DNA of 64,000 nucleotides, from the NCBI GenBank assembly GCA_907163375.1, contig CAJQUW010014401.1:62001-126000 (forward strand). The letters run 5' to 3'. Positions 23,587-33,529 of this stretch are shown piece by piece (the first letter of the stretch is position 1; the number at the start of each line of letters is the position of its first letter). This DNA is from Prostheceraeus crozeri. Taxonomy: Eukaryota; Platyhelminthes; Polycladida; Euryleptidae. Made by a program: the position numbers and the translations under genes. The notes beneath the pieces were generated by a model, which did not search any database, was not told the DNA's origin, and saw nothing but the letters and a program-made list of their open reading frames with translations.

Positions 23587-24960
23587 ATGTTCTGTTTGAA
23601 CAAACACTGTAAAACGGAGATTGTCTGTGTTGAAATGTCTGCATTTTGTTCATTTCGAAAAAATATTAATTGGTTAATTTTTGTGGTTTCATTAACTTTA
23701 TTTATTGAATCGTTTTTGTGGAATTTTATATTTTCATTTCAACCCATATATTTATGGGATTTCGGAGTGAAATGGAGAGCTATGTTAAATTGCTCTGACG
23801 TGGATGACTGTAAAGACTATCGGTACGATAGGTTCTCGAATATTGCAGCCTTCTCATGCTTGGTATTCACTGCTGGATATCTGATGCAGTTAATAGTCTT
23901 TCTTCTTGCTCGGCATATTCCCTATACTACAGCTACGTCAACTGTAGTGATGTTCATTGGTACACTGTTGGTTGTTGGTGCATTTGCCGCACTATTGGCT
24001 TTTAATGCCAGTGTTTTCAAATTCTCGATAAGTCGAGTTCTACATGGTGCTGGGTCTACGCTAGTCATTGGAAGTGGACTTTCCAGGCTGTCTATTGCAA
24101 TCAGAGATGACAAAACCCGACAAATAGCGTTTAGCTTTACAACATTGGGAATGACAGCGGGCATTGTTGCAGGACCAGTGCTTGGGGGAATTGTCTACAC
24201 TATCAAAAGTGACGTGATTTTGATGGTATTGATATACGGTCCCATTCTCATTGAAATCATCATACAACCAACGATTATGGGTTGTGACAAAGAAACAAAG
24301 GAGGTTGAACCCCCATCACCTAAATGGTCTTTGATATTACATCGCGAAGTATTTATCGGCCTCATTTCAAACATTTTGACAACAGCATGTATTGTTGTTG
24401 TGAATATTACAATACCTCTATGGATTCTCCATTTTGATGTTTCCATACACCCCTGGCTTGTGGGATTGATATTTCTGCCTGGAGCCCTTGGCAATACACT
24501 AACGAGCTTTTTATCGTCATGCATCTCCAGTAGAATTGGACAATGCTCGGCAATCACAGCTTCACTAGCTTCAATAGCTCTCTCCCTTTTTTCAATGCCG
24601 TACATACATCGCTTCAGCCTTAATTTGTACTTTCTACCAATGGCTTGTATTGGCCTTGGACAGGGTTTCATATCGAGCTTGATTGTACAAATGTTAGGAA
24701 AGCATTTATCAAACACTGAGAGTGAGCCGGAGTCAACATTCTTTCTATTTATTGAAGTTGCTGAAAAATTAGGATGTGTGCTGGGACCTGGTTTGTGTGC
24801 TATCTTGCTTTTGTTCGTTCGCTTTGAGATTCTGATGATAGTATTTGCGTCCCTTCTGTCGGTGGTCATACCTTTTCAATTATTTCTGTCTCAGAGTTCT
24901 ATGAATCCACAAGGAGAATCTGAAAAATTGCTGCAAAGAAGCAGCTTAAGTGATACATAA
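23587..24960 (+). CDS. SLC18-like vesicular transporter (MFS), intronless
   Basis: This 457-residue membrane protein has about 12 hydrophobic segments in the major facilitator pattern. The block SRVLHGAGSTLVIGSGL in segment 4/5 with a following DDKTRQ loop, and the LGMTAGIVAGPVLGGIVY segment, match the vesicular monoamine/acetylcholine transporter group (proton-driven loading of secretory vesicles). PWLVGLIFLPG and IGLGQGFISS fit segments 8 and 10. A short lumenal loop carries two Cys. Met17 (23635) is an equally good start and begins nearer the first membrane segment. The ORF is full length without introns or stops, which is unusual for the family and suggests a retrocopy or a lineage with lost introns. 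Substrate cannot be inferred. Confidence 0.8.
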   Translation: MFCLNKHCKTEIVCVEMSAFCSFRKNINWLIFVVSLTLFIESFLWNFIFSFQPIYLWDFGVKWRAMLNCSDVDDCKDYRYDRFSNIAAFSCLVFTAGYLMQLIVFLLARHIPYTTATSTVVMFIGTLLVVGAFAALLAFNASVFKFSISRVLHGAGSTLVIGSGLSRLSIAIRDDKTRQIAFSFTTLGMTAGIVAGPVLGGIVYTIKSDVILMVLIYGPILIEIIIQPTIMGCDKETKEVEPPSPKWSLILHREVFIGLISNILTTACIVVVNITIPLWILHFDVSIHPWLVGLIFLPGALGNTLTSFLSSCISSRIGQCSAITASLASIALSLFSMPYIHRFSLNLYFLPMACIGLGQGFISSLIVQMLGKHLSNTESEPESTFFLFIEVAEKLGCVLGPGLCAILLLFVRFEILMIVFASLLSVVIPFQLFLSQSSMNPQGESEKLLQRSSLSDT

Positions 24961-25057
24961 TGAATTGAAGTCGTAGTTGACCAGGTGACGGGAGATCATC
25001 TTTCTGAGAAAGTTATGCAAGGTAATTAAAACTCCCCTTTTTAGTTTAGGCCAATAT

Positions 25058-25063
25058 AATAAA
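25058..25063 (+). terminator. AATAAA polyadenylation signal
   Basis: A canonical hexamer lies about 100 bases after the stop codon of the transporter gene. Confidence 0.5.
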
Positions 25064-25064
25064 G

Positions 25065-27589
25065 TTAAAGTTAAAAGTATGGCAGACAGGCCTTCGGCGT
25101 CCAGCGCCTTCAATGGTCGATGTTTGGATGGCCCATGAATTGAAGTCATTCAATATTTTGAAGTACATGAGTTTGCTTGTGATCAGCTCGGTAAATCGTT
25201 GAGCCTGTAGTTCCGGAGGAACCTCATTGAAGAAAGATAGAGCCAAATCTCATTATCGATAGCGTATATAGAAGCACACAGTTCATACGAGATGTTTTCT
25301 TGTGTGTACCTTCAAGCCCCGAATTTCGTAAAAACACCTAAGAATGAGGCTGAGGATATTTTTCGATAATCAACAGTATTCTTTTGATAAGAGGGTCGCT
25401 CAAGCTTCAATGCATTATATTTAAAGGGTTTTGCCTTTCTTCCGAAGAAACTGAATAAGTTAATGTTGTAGAGATCTGGAAGTCAAAAACGAAGTATAGG
25501 CAAACGAAATTTGTTTTTAATGCAAAGTTTCCATCAAAAAATATCGCATTTTCCGCACAAATAGTTTTGAAGAACATTTAACAATTTTCTCAAGAAGAAT
25601 TTGAATTCTGGTTTCAGCATAGGACAAGAGATAGAATTTCGGGACATAACTTGCACAAATTTTTATCATTTAAAATTTGTGGCACAACTGGTGCAAGTGT
25701 GCTGCAGTTTACTTCTACAGACCGCCACAAATGTTTTTGAACTACATAGAGACATAGGAAATCCAACTGTTTGAACAGGAGGCAATTCAGAAAACACCAC
25801 CAGAAAATTAAAAATGCTTCATTGACTAGATTTTCCTAGATTTTGATGCTAATCAGAAAGATAAATAAGACAAAAATCTCTGCAAAATGAGCCCTCTCTT
25901 GAAACGAAAATGAAGCCCACCCTTGCAATTTGTGATGGTTTGAGATGTATATTGCTTATACACTAAAGTCCGTTGCTTCAAGTTTATCTGTATTCATTAA
26001 GATTCACCTTTCTGTGCTATTATTGTGTCATTCTGACGACAACTGTCAATGAGACCGAGTGAATTCAGGTTGAAAAAATTTCCATGATGAACTTCCGTGC
26101 TCTCAAAGCGTGAAAAAAGTAAATAAATGTCTTTGAAAATTAAAATAAGAAACAAAAAGTTTTAATAAATACTTTGCCGCAAACTGTCATCGATTGACAC
26201 GCAAATACATACATTGGTGACTTGGCATAAAATTTCATGTAATTTTGAACAATGCATAGGGAATCAAACAGAAAGCCGAATCGCAAAGATGACATTTCGA
26301 GCGATATTAAGATCATTTTCGAACTATTTCGTGGAGTCAACCATGACCAACCATGGCCATGAGTTAGCTCTGTCAGTGGATGTTCGATGCGGAATGCTAC
26401 TAAATGTTAATTATTAAGTAACATAAGGCAAAAAATAATTATAAATTTAAAAGTGATACTTGGACTATAGAATTTATTGTCATCATTTAAATGCCTATCT
26501 ATACTACTCCATGTAATTCATAGTTTTCGCAACAATGCACCGAACCAAGAAGTAACTACGCTTCGATTAGCTCTAGAAACAATACATTAAACGATAATGC
26601 ATTCTTACTGCATTTAAATTATGACTAGCTTTCGGGGCGAAAATTTTCGCTACAATTTTTTTAAAACCCGTCCACTTAAGCAGTGTTGATTGCTATACTA
26701 AAACTAATAATGCATTCATGGAAATTCAGTGATGTGGGAAGCATTTGCAGGAGTTCTTTTAAAGAGAAGGTATATTGTTGAGGTAATTTATTTATCAAGA
26801 TTGACGATGGGGTTTTGAATATAGTAAATATCTTGAACAAATCTTTTTTTTTGATTTTCAGTAGATCAGTAGATATAGGAAGAGAAGCAAGTACAAAACT
26901 ACGGCGGGCGCATGTCAATCAAACTTGCATTGAATTCAAGAAGGGCAGTTTGCTTCATATCGATGATCTGCTTCGTCATCAGGCAATAAATAATAAAATA
27001 TATAGTAATATATATACAATAATAAAATGAAGAAAATTGACAGTATCAATATCGACATGACATGGAAATTTGAGAGATCTGATCAAATTCACACGCTGAC
27101 GACGTCAAAACACTACCTGCGTTGCGAATTTTCTTGTATTGTACACCTACACGTTGAAACCATGGCGTGAACAGACACATGCAGCATGTTCTTTGTTTTT
27201 GAAGTCATTTTATTATTTTAGATTTGTTCAAATGATGACATGCTTTTGCATGTATAAAATCTGACTATGCTAATTAATGAATATTGGCTTTGACGACATG
27301 GTGCCAGTTTCTCAAGTATCATCTGCTGGAGTTTAGATTAATTTGATGGTCACTCATCATGCAATAAAGTTTGCTAATTCATGGTGAATCCCTGTAATAT
27401 CAAATGAATCTCTGCATTAAATGGGGAGAAAGAACAGCTATTTTGTATTAACCCAAATATTTAAACATGGATTTTGTGTTTGCGTTTTCAAAATTGTGTT
27501 TTGAAACGTGTTTTTAAGACATTTACATTCTCAGCTAAGCAGGTTTGGTATTTCTATTCTTCCCCCCCCCACTCACACTTTTGGGTCAC
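25065..27589. other. Intergenic AT-rich DNA, no gene seen
   Basis: Short ORFs only; no domain, RNA gene or complete repeat was recognised. Confidence 0.5.
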
Positions 27590-27879
27590 ATAGGTAAGTC
27601 ACATTGTTTGGCAAGTTTTTTCAATTTGCGATTACAGCGATCGCTGACATACTTCAGTTTACATGCGACGTTCTTTTGACTGGTGTTCCTACATGTATGT
27701 TTACTTTTATTTTTCTGTTTAATTTTGGAGATATCGCTAGAGGAAATCGCTCTCTACAGTGAATTTTACATCATCAGAACTCTTCTGGTCATTTAAACCA
27801 CAAGTGGTTTGTCAAGAGCCATCACTCGGGTAAATCCCTCAACAAAAATAGTTGGATGCCGAATCATATTAAAACTAAC
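27590..27879 (-). repeat. Left flank copy of a Penelope-related segment
   Basis: 27593-27735 matches the reverse complement of 44390-44515 at roughly 85-90%, then diverges before the arm begins. On the right side the same segment is the upstream part of a Penelope-like relic. So both borders of the large element abut inverted copies of the same retroelement stretch. Confidence 0.6.
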
Positions 27880-27952
27880 AGTAGTAAGTAAATCTACACC
27901 ACTGGACCGCGCAAGATGGCCGCCGTCGACCGACCTCCCCCCCCTCCTGTCA

Positions 27953-27974
27953 GACTAGGGCGTCGGCCCTAGTC
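27953..27974. repeat. Hairpin near left tip
   Basis: GACTAGGGC, loop GTCG, GCCCTAGTC: a perfect 9-bp stem about 70 bp from the arm tip, between C-tracts. The right arm has the same hairpin near 44166-44187. Confidence 0.85.
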
Positions 27975-29050
27975 CGCCACCTGACTGCTTCGAGTCCGAC
28001 TCCCCCCCCTCTGGAACGACGGCGTAGCGAGAGGTTGTTCGTGGTGCGCTCTCCAGGTTGGCGTGATGTGCCGGCCAGGTTGGCGTGGTGTGCCGGCCAG
28101 GTTGGAAGGGTGGAATTTCGGTGCGAGACCCCTCCCATCGTGTTTCTCGTCAAAAGTTGGGTTACCAAAATTTTTTCACCTGCCCCCCCCCTCGGCAGCG
28201 ATCTTCTAATTTTGGTTCTAGTGGATGGATTTTGTCTTATAGATACTCATTTGAAAGAGGAGAAAAAACTGCTCAATGACATTTTTGTTGCGAGTCAATC
28301 GGATCAGCCGCTCAAAAGTTAGAGCTGTTACAAGATTTCACGTCGGACCTCACCTGAAAAAATCCTAAGTGTCAGAGTGACTTTGTATGGGAAAATTTTT
28401 TTTCCAAAGTGTCGAATTTCGACCTGGGACCCTGACCAAAGTTTGTTTCATCAAATTTCACCGACCCCCCCTCGGCAGCGATCTTCTAATTTTGGTTCTA
28501 GTGGATGGATTTTGTCTTATAGATACTCATTTGAAAGAGGAGAAAAAACTGCTCAATGACATTTTTGTTGCGAGTCAATCGAATCAGCCGTTCAAAAGTT
28601 AGAGCTGTTACAAGATTTTAGGTCAGACCTCAGATTTAACGAAAAAATCCGTGTCAGACTGACTTTGTATGGACAAAATTTTGAAAATTTTTCCAAAGTG
28701 TCGCATTTCGACCTGGGACCTTTACCAAAACATTTTTCATCAAATTTCTCCAAACGGTAGGGGGGTCAGTGAAAAGTGATGAAAAAAGTTTTGGTAAGGG
28801 TCCCAGATTGAAATTCGGAAGTTAAAAATTTTTCAAAATTTTCACCACACTGGAGCTCCCACACTTAGGAATTTTTTCACTTGTGGCATGTTACATGGCC
28901 ATGTGCTGACGCACCAACTTCCCTGGTCATATGAGAATGGTTCAGGTGTCATATGATAGAGAATGCTGAGACGAATCGTTTGCAACAAACCACATGTCGC
29001 TACGATGAATACTTTCGGAGATAGAGCCATTTTAAGTTTTCTTCTGAGCA

Positions 29051-29058
29051 TATATAAA
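29051..29058 (+). promoter_or_regulatory. TATA box of gene A (left arm)
   Basis: TATATAAA lies 41 bases before the leader exon donor at 29100. The equivalent in the right arm is 43088-43095 on the minus strand. Confidence 0.65.
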
Positions 29059-29099
29059 CCCCCGGCAACGTAAGTCTGATCACTTCATCGAAAGACGAG

Positions 29100-29780
29100 G
29101 TAAGCGACGGTCGTCGCTCTGAGCTCCCGATATCGGGTGTTTCAAAGGACTCTATTTTATGAAGTAGGCAAGCTATCTTCTTACTTCAAAGTTTGTGTGA
29201 TAGAGTTTGATTATGTCTTTACTACTGATAAAAATTTTTAAAAGTAGTATGAGTAGTAAAATGCGGATTTTTTTAAAAAATTCTTAATTTTCAGTTTTTT
29301 CAAAGTTTTAACATGTAGTCTAAGGTTTTCAAGTATGCTGAGTTCAAATCTGCTATCAGATTCTATCATTCCTTACTAAGTGTTGACATTATGTTGAATG
29401 TTGACTAAGTTGAATGTTGAATAAGTGTTGAATGATGACATTATGTTTTAGGCCGTATACTACATTCAAATCTGCTATCAGATTTGAAATTTAACTAAGT
29501 CTAAGGCAGCTTTGAGGGGTTAGATCCCAGCTACTGATCACTACCTTTGGCTCGGCGTTGCTGTTACCACTTCGGGGCAGTGACCATGATGTCTTCAGCT
29601 GTAAATAGCGGGTATCGGGGAAGATCTTTCACTTCCCCAGTGATCAGTACAAGGCCTTCGGGCTGTCGACGGGATCGAGTGCCCCTCACTACACTCAAAT
29701 CTATCATTCCTCACTAAGTGTTATGCTTTAGGGTGTATACTACATGATTCAAAACTTATACTAATTTCATTATCTTACAG
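29100..29780 (+). other. 5'UTR intron of gene A
   Basis: Donor GAG|GTAAGC and acceptor TTATCTTACAG bound a 681-base intron in the leader. The ATG of gene A follows 29 bases after the acceptor. The right arm has the same intron at 42366-43046, also 681 bases. A second donor-like GTAAGT at 29070 lies too close to the TATA box to be transcribed. Confidence 0.65.
29525..29690 (+). ncRNA. Candidate structured RNA inside the leader intron
   Basis: A GC-rich island in an AT-rich intron. TACTGATCACT (29532-29542) pairs with AGTGATCAGTA (29639-29649) in an 11-bp closing helix. Inside, GGGGAAG (29617-29623) pairs with CTTCCCC (29632-29638), directly abutting the closing helix, and GTTAC pairs with GTGAC around a CUUCGGGG-like loop. 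Downstream, GCC-UUCG-GGC (29654-29663) is a tetraloop hairpin. No known RNA family is recognised. The same structure is in the right arm (closing helix at 42497-42507 and 42604-42614). Confidence 0.45.
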
Positions 29781-29808
29781 TTAACGAGAAATCTCAGTAA
29801 CGGCAAAA

Positions 29809-31003
29809 ATGGTCAATAACGATAGAAACAAAAAATTTCACATCAAAATGTGTGTGTGCGGTCGGATCAACCGCCGAGACGGTCTCAAGGACCACATAAA
29901 GAAGGCAGGGACCGACCACATGGTTATCCTGAGTAGGGTTGCCTGTGTGAAGTGTAGGGTGTTGTTGGTTGTTGGGCAGGAGGCCGAGTTCTATCTGAGG
30001 CATGGTGAGTGTACAGGAGGGTTGGTGACCGATTTGAGATTTGTGGAGTTGATGAATGCTGAGAAGGAGCGAATGTTGGGGAAAGAGAAAGAGGCCAAGA
30101 ATGTTGTTGAGAATGCTAGTGGGAATGTTGTTGAGAATGCTAGTGGGAATGCTGTGGAGAATGAGGTAGAGAATGCTGTGGCCGGTTTGAAGGCTGAGAA
30201 GTGGCGGAAGAGAGTGTTTGAGAGTGATGATGAGGATGATGTGGATTTGGATAGGGAGCGAGTGAGGAAGCGTGTGAGGAAGTTGAGGTCTTCTTCGTCG
30301 GAGGTATCGAATATTGTCATTACCGACCCCCCGCAGAGCTCATCTTCCCCAATAGTGAAGGGTGGTGGGTTACGGAAGCAGTCGGCGCGGTGGGATGAGG
30401 ATATGGAGAAGAAGCATGTGTCTCAGCAAGCGGCACATGCTTTGTTGGTTGATCGATATGAAAGTTTGAAGAAGGTGAATGAGAGAACGTTGGTCGAGTT
30501 GAGTGAGCTGAAAATGTAAGGAGGTGGCGGATGAGAATATCCGTATGAGGCGTATTGTGAAAGAGTTGAAGGAGAATGTGCGAGTGTTGGAAGACGAGAA
30601 TGATGAGCGACAGAAGAGGACGAGTGCTGCAGAGAGGAGAATGGGAGAGGTAGAGTCGAAGTATGAGGAGTTGATGAAGGAGATGAGTGTATTGAGAGCG
30701 AGGAATGCTGAGTTGGAGAGGAGTGTGAGTAGGCAGGGTGATGAGAGAGAGTCGTTTGCGAAGTTGGAGCGCATGAGGAATGAATGGAATCGCTTGAATG
30801 AGGACAGAATGATTGAATTTCACAGCCCTATTCGGGATAACTATCTGGACGGTCGAGTCCTTGTGAATCAAAGTTTGGATGAGTCGATCATCTGCTATAG
30901 TGGCCACTCAAGTAAAAAATGCCTCCACGCCACTCTCTGTATGCGCGGGCATCTACATAAATTTTCAGTGAGGAAGCCCGCGAGACTACCCAAGGATGGC
31001 TAA
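29809..31003 (+). CDS. Gene A (left arm): zinc-module and coiled-coil protein, frame break
   Basis: ATG at 29809 follows the spliced leader. Frame 1 encodes 236 residues: a Cys/His-rich N-terminus (C15-x-C17, H29, C46-x2-C49, H65-x2-C68), an Asn/Glu-rich region with repeated VVENASGN, a basic RKRVRK patch and the start of a coiled coil. It stops at a TAA (30517-30519). The coiled coil continues at once in the +1 frame for 159 residues to a stop at 31001. The two parts clearly form one protein separated by a single-base shift next to an AAAA run. The break is present in both arms. The stop lies 4 bases before a good donor (31008), so a second intron (31008-31067) would sit in the 3'UTR. The family is unknown; a nucleic-acid-binding structural or regulatory role is a guess. 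Confidence 0.65.
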
Positions 31004-31007
31004 CTTG

Positions 31008-31067
31008 GTAAGTGAAAAGCAAATAAGATAGTATATCCTATTCTAATACATATCATTTTCATTGCAG
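31008..31067 (+). other. Short intron after gene A
   Basis: Donor TTG|GTAAGT and acceptor TTTCATTGCAG bound a 60-base intron. It joins the end of gene A to the first 140-bp module. Confidence 0.55.
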
Positions 31068-31092
31068 ACCTTTTCCCTGCCTTCACCACTCC

Positions 31093-31232
31093 CGAGAACC
31101 AACCAACGGCTCTCATAAGGGCCACCAAGGGGCAAGATTTGATAGAACCTCCTCGCGGTTTTCCCTGAGCAGTCTTCAGACTGGCGAATACTATCATTAT
31201 GTTGAATCTGCCATCAGTCAACTTGAACGTTG
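31093..31232 (+). repeat. 140-bp module, left copy 1
   Basis: First of three direct copies in this arm, all exactly 140 bp with no indels. It contains the hairpin GGCTCT-CATA-AGGGCC, where a T-G wobble keeps the stem. It lies in the 3' exon of gene A, just before the TATA box of gene B. Confidence 0.9.
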
Positions 31233-31248
31233 CGTCGCATTAGAGGGG

Positions 31249-31256
31249 TATATAAA
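31249..31256 (+). promoter_or_regulatory. TATA box of gene B (left arm)
   Basis: TATATAAA is 42 bases before the ATG at 31291, giving a leader of only about 10 bases. Confidence 0.65.
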
Positions 31257-31290
31257 AAACCACTACCTCTCATTTCGTTTCATTTCAATC

Positions 31291-31740
31291 ATGGAGACAC
31301 CAAACGCTGCAGTCAGCTCTCCTCGCGGACCGCAGTTAAGACCACGAAATTTATTTAATGAATTTGTTAGAATAGAGGAGCAAGACAGAGTCCACAACAA
31401 TCTGGCTCGGATTGGCAATGCGATGACAGCAAGTGTTGCCAATCCAATGGAATGGCGCTACATTCCACCCTCCACTCACATGCCAACTAGCATGGAAGTC
31501 GACACTGCTGAGGTTGAACGGTTTCGACTCTCTCTCTCAGCAGAATCGGTATGGAGTAAGATGGCTGATGACGAGCCCCGAGAACGAACCACCGGCCCTG
31601 ATAAGGGCCACCATGGGGCAAGATTTGATAGAACCTCCTCGCGGTTTTCCCTGGGCAGTCTTCAGACTGGTGAATACTATCATTATGTTGAATCTGCTAT
31701 CAGTCAACTTGAACGTTGTGCAGTCGATTGCTATCCTTGA
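31291..31740 (+). CDS. Gene B (left arm): 149-residue protein ending in the repeated module
   Basis: Residues 1-96 are unique, with a basic Pro-rich start and a PMEWRYIPPS motif. Residues 97-143 are the translation of the 140-bp module (RERTTGPDKGHHGARF...), followed by a short tail. The TATA box and ATG spacing support a real gene. The right-arm copy (40406-40855) differs by a few conservative changes. No family is recognised, and there are no membrane segments or signal peptide. Confidence 0.6.
   Translation: METPNAAVSSPRGPQLRPRNLFNEFVRIEEQDRVHNNLARIGNAMTASVANPMEWRYIPPSTHMPTSMEVDTAEVERFRLSLSAESVWSKMADDEPRERTTGPDKGHHGARFDRTSSRFSLGSLQTGEYYHYVESAISQLERCAVDCYP
31579..31718 (+). repeat. 140-bp module, left copy 2
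   Basis: The hairpin is GGCCCT-GATA-AGGGCC. This copy is read in frame as the C-terminus of gene B. Confidence 0.9.
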
Positions 31741-31765
31741 AGCATTCTGATTATGTTGAAAACCC

Positions 31766-31773
31766 TATATAAG
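31766..31773 (+). promoter_or_regulatory. TATA box of gene C (left arm)
   Basis: TATATAAG is 48 bases before the ATG at 31814. Confidence 0.6.
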
Positions 31774-31813
31774 CCAGAAGATTGCAGCGCTTCTCATTCA
31801 ATTTTAAGTCACG

Positions 31814-32053
31814 ATGGAAGCAACATCTCCTACCAACACCATTCCCGACTTCATCATCCTCGACGAGTGGGATGAAGAGGATGAGAAGGAGTGTGAGAAG
31901 AGGGGGAAGATCAAGAGGATCGTTTGGACGGATGAGGTGTGGACTCCTAATACCACCCGCATCCGAAAGGTGCCAGATGCACCACCACGGCTTAGGCGGT
32001 ACAGGGTATATGACAACCTAACTGTCATACCTATTGACTTTTCAAGTCAATAG
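31814..32053 (+). CDS. Gene C (left arm): acidic 79-residue protein
   Basis: Encodes an acidic N-terminus (DEWDEEDEKE) followed by a basic Arg-rich part. A TAG stops it just before module copy 3. In the right arm the same codon is TGG, so the protein there runs on into the module in frame. No family is recognised. Either the left copy lost the tail by one substitution or the right copy gained it. Confidence 0.55.
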   Translation: MEATSPTNTIPDFIILDEWDEEDEKECEKRGKIKRIVWTDEVWTPNTTRIRKVPDAPPRLRRYRVYDNLTVIPIDFSSQ

Positions 32054-32398
32054 TCAACTTGTCGCCGAGAACGAACCACCGGCCCTGACAAGGGCCACCA
32101 TGGGGCAAGACATGATAGAACCTCCACGCGGTTTGCCCTGGGCAGTCTTCAGACTGGCGAATACTATCATTAAGTTGAATCTGCTATCAGTCAACTTGAA
32201 CGTTGAAAATGAAGTTCGGTGTAATACTTCCTTTCGACGGGCGTTCCTGTAAAGGGCGGCGGTGAAACCGGTAGCTATGTATACCGCAAGGGACATTCGG
32301 CAATGGTCAATCTTGTTAAACCTCTCTCCGTCATGTTTGCAAGTGATTGCCTCTGTCTCAACGTAGTATGCATTCGCGCCAGGGTGACATTTAGCCAA
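32054..32398 (-). CDS. ORF E (left arm), 114 residues, uncertain
   Basis: Opposes genes A-C. Its last 45 codons are antisense to module copy 3, but the first 70 residues lie in unique sequence with several Cys and His. The same ORF is kept in the right arm. It may join ORF D through a putative intron between them (donor at the end of D), but the simplest junction does not keep frame. No family is recognised. Confidence 0.3.
   Translation of the reverse strand: MAKCHPGANAYYVETEAITCKHDGERFNKIDHCRMSLAVYIATGFTAALYRNARRKEVLHRTSFSTFKLTDSRFNLMIVFASLKTAQGKPRGGSIMSCPMVALVRAGGSFSATS
32066..32205 (+). repeat. 140-bp module, left copy 3
   Basis: The hairpin is GGCCCT-GACA-AGGGCC. The loop base differs from copy 2 while the stem is kept. 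It lies directly behind gene C. Confidence 0.9.
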
Positions 32399-32454
32399 CT
32401 GTCAAAGGTTGCCTTATAAACTTTCCATTGCATACGTTATGAGAACCATGAGTT

Positions 32455-32655
32455 CTACCTGTCTCTATCAATGAGACGAATTGATGAATGAAATGAAATG
32501 GGAGGACACTCACGCGCCACACGCAACATAACACACTTCTCTCTTCCGTAGTCTAACAAGCTCTTTACCCAAGGATCGCAGTCGATTGCTATCCCTGTAT
32601 CAGAAGTGTAAGCTATCTTAATTTTATTTAAAACTATTTCATCTACCATCATCAC
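32455..32655 (-). CDS. ORF D (left arm), 66 residues, uncertain
   Basis: Starts with three Met codons and ends at a TAG inside a donor-like AG|GTAGAA. It is conserved in the right arm with one substitution. Its codon content looks protein-like but nothing is recognised and no TATA box is visible. Confidence 0.3.
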   Translation of the reverse strand: MMMVDEIVLNKIKIAYTSDTGIAIDCDPWVKSLLDYGREKCVMLRVARECPPISFHSSIRLIDRDR

Positions 32656-32699
32656 CCATATGAAGTGTTATAAGATTTACAAGTTAGACTAAGCGTTCT

Positions 32700-33060
32700 A
32701 CTATTTGTAAATGAAATATGTGGTTTCAACAGTTAACAGATTAAAAATAAAGTTTCAATAGTGTGTACGTTAGAAATAAAGTTTTAGCTGCTTCGATATC
32801 AAAAACGAAGTTTCAAGAGTTTACAAGTTAAAAATAAAGTTTCAATAGTGTATGCGTTAGAAATAAATTTTTAGCTGTTTGTATATCAAAATAAAGTTTC
32901 AATAGTGTATGCGTTAGAAATAAAGTTTTAGCTGTTTGTATATCAAAATAAAGTTTCAAGAGTTTACAAGTTAGAAATAAAGTTTCAATAGTGTGTATGT
33001 TAGAAATAAAGGTATAACTGCTTGTAAAATAAGATCGCAAGATTTACTAGTTTACAAGTT
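32700..33060 (+). repeat. AATAAAGTTT minisatellite, left arm
   Basis: Repeats of the pattern GTTAGAAATAAAGTTTYA with variable spacers. The same family, inverted, fills 33640-35060 and 39060-39460. Confidence 0.85.
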
Positions 33061-33139
33061 AGACTTAGTGCAAATTAAAAATAAAATTTTAAATGTTCAC
33101 GAGTTAAAGCGTTGATGCAACGATGAACAATTAATAAGC

Positions 33140-33529
33140 GTTTTTTTGTTTCTCAAGTTCATTTGATTCTATCAAGTCAACGCGTTTGTCAAGTTTGATT
33201 ATATCAAGTCAGTACTATACACATTTGATTTACAAAACATGCTTTGAATACTCATACGATGAAGTTCTTACTTTCATTTTAAAACAACATTCCGATAAAA
33301 TGTTCAACTTACATTCTCAACTTTGTATAATACTAAGATATTTGATAATACAACCTAAGAGATTTTCAACTTAGATTTTTATTTACTTCGCTCAGTCTTT
33401 TTCGAAACGTATAAGATACAACCATAGTGTCACAAGACTCATGTGTGCGTTCATCGTAAACACATTAAGAACAAACCGCAATGATGATACTTCAAATATG
33501 TACAAAACTGAAATTTCAACAACGGAGTA
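33140..33529. other. Element centre, left unique stretch
   Basis: No gene recognised; AT-rich. Confidence 0.4.

Larger units (their letters stand above)
27880..33139 (+). repeat. Left inverted arm
   Basis: From the tip: C-rich tracts and a 9-bp hairpin; two direct copies of a roughly 140-bp segment 280 bp apart (from 28191 and 28471); gene A with its 681-bp leader intron; gene B; gene C; opposing ORFs E and D; and a minisatellite of AATAAAGTTT units (32700-33060). The arm differs from the right arm at scattered positions that change a few codons, for example a Lys/Thr exchange in gene A. Confidence 0.93.

Noticed and set aside
24195..24869. 224-residue minus-strand ORF opposite the transporter gene
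   Set aside because: It is a shadow of the real gene; the plus strand shows a coherent membrane protein family.
30320..30907. 195-residue minus-strand ORF opposite gene A (also 41239-41826)
   Set aside because: It mirrors the GA-rich coiled-coil coding strand; composition is biased and no domain is visible.
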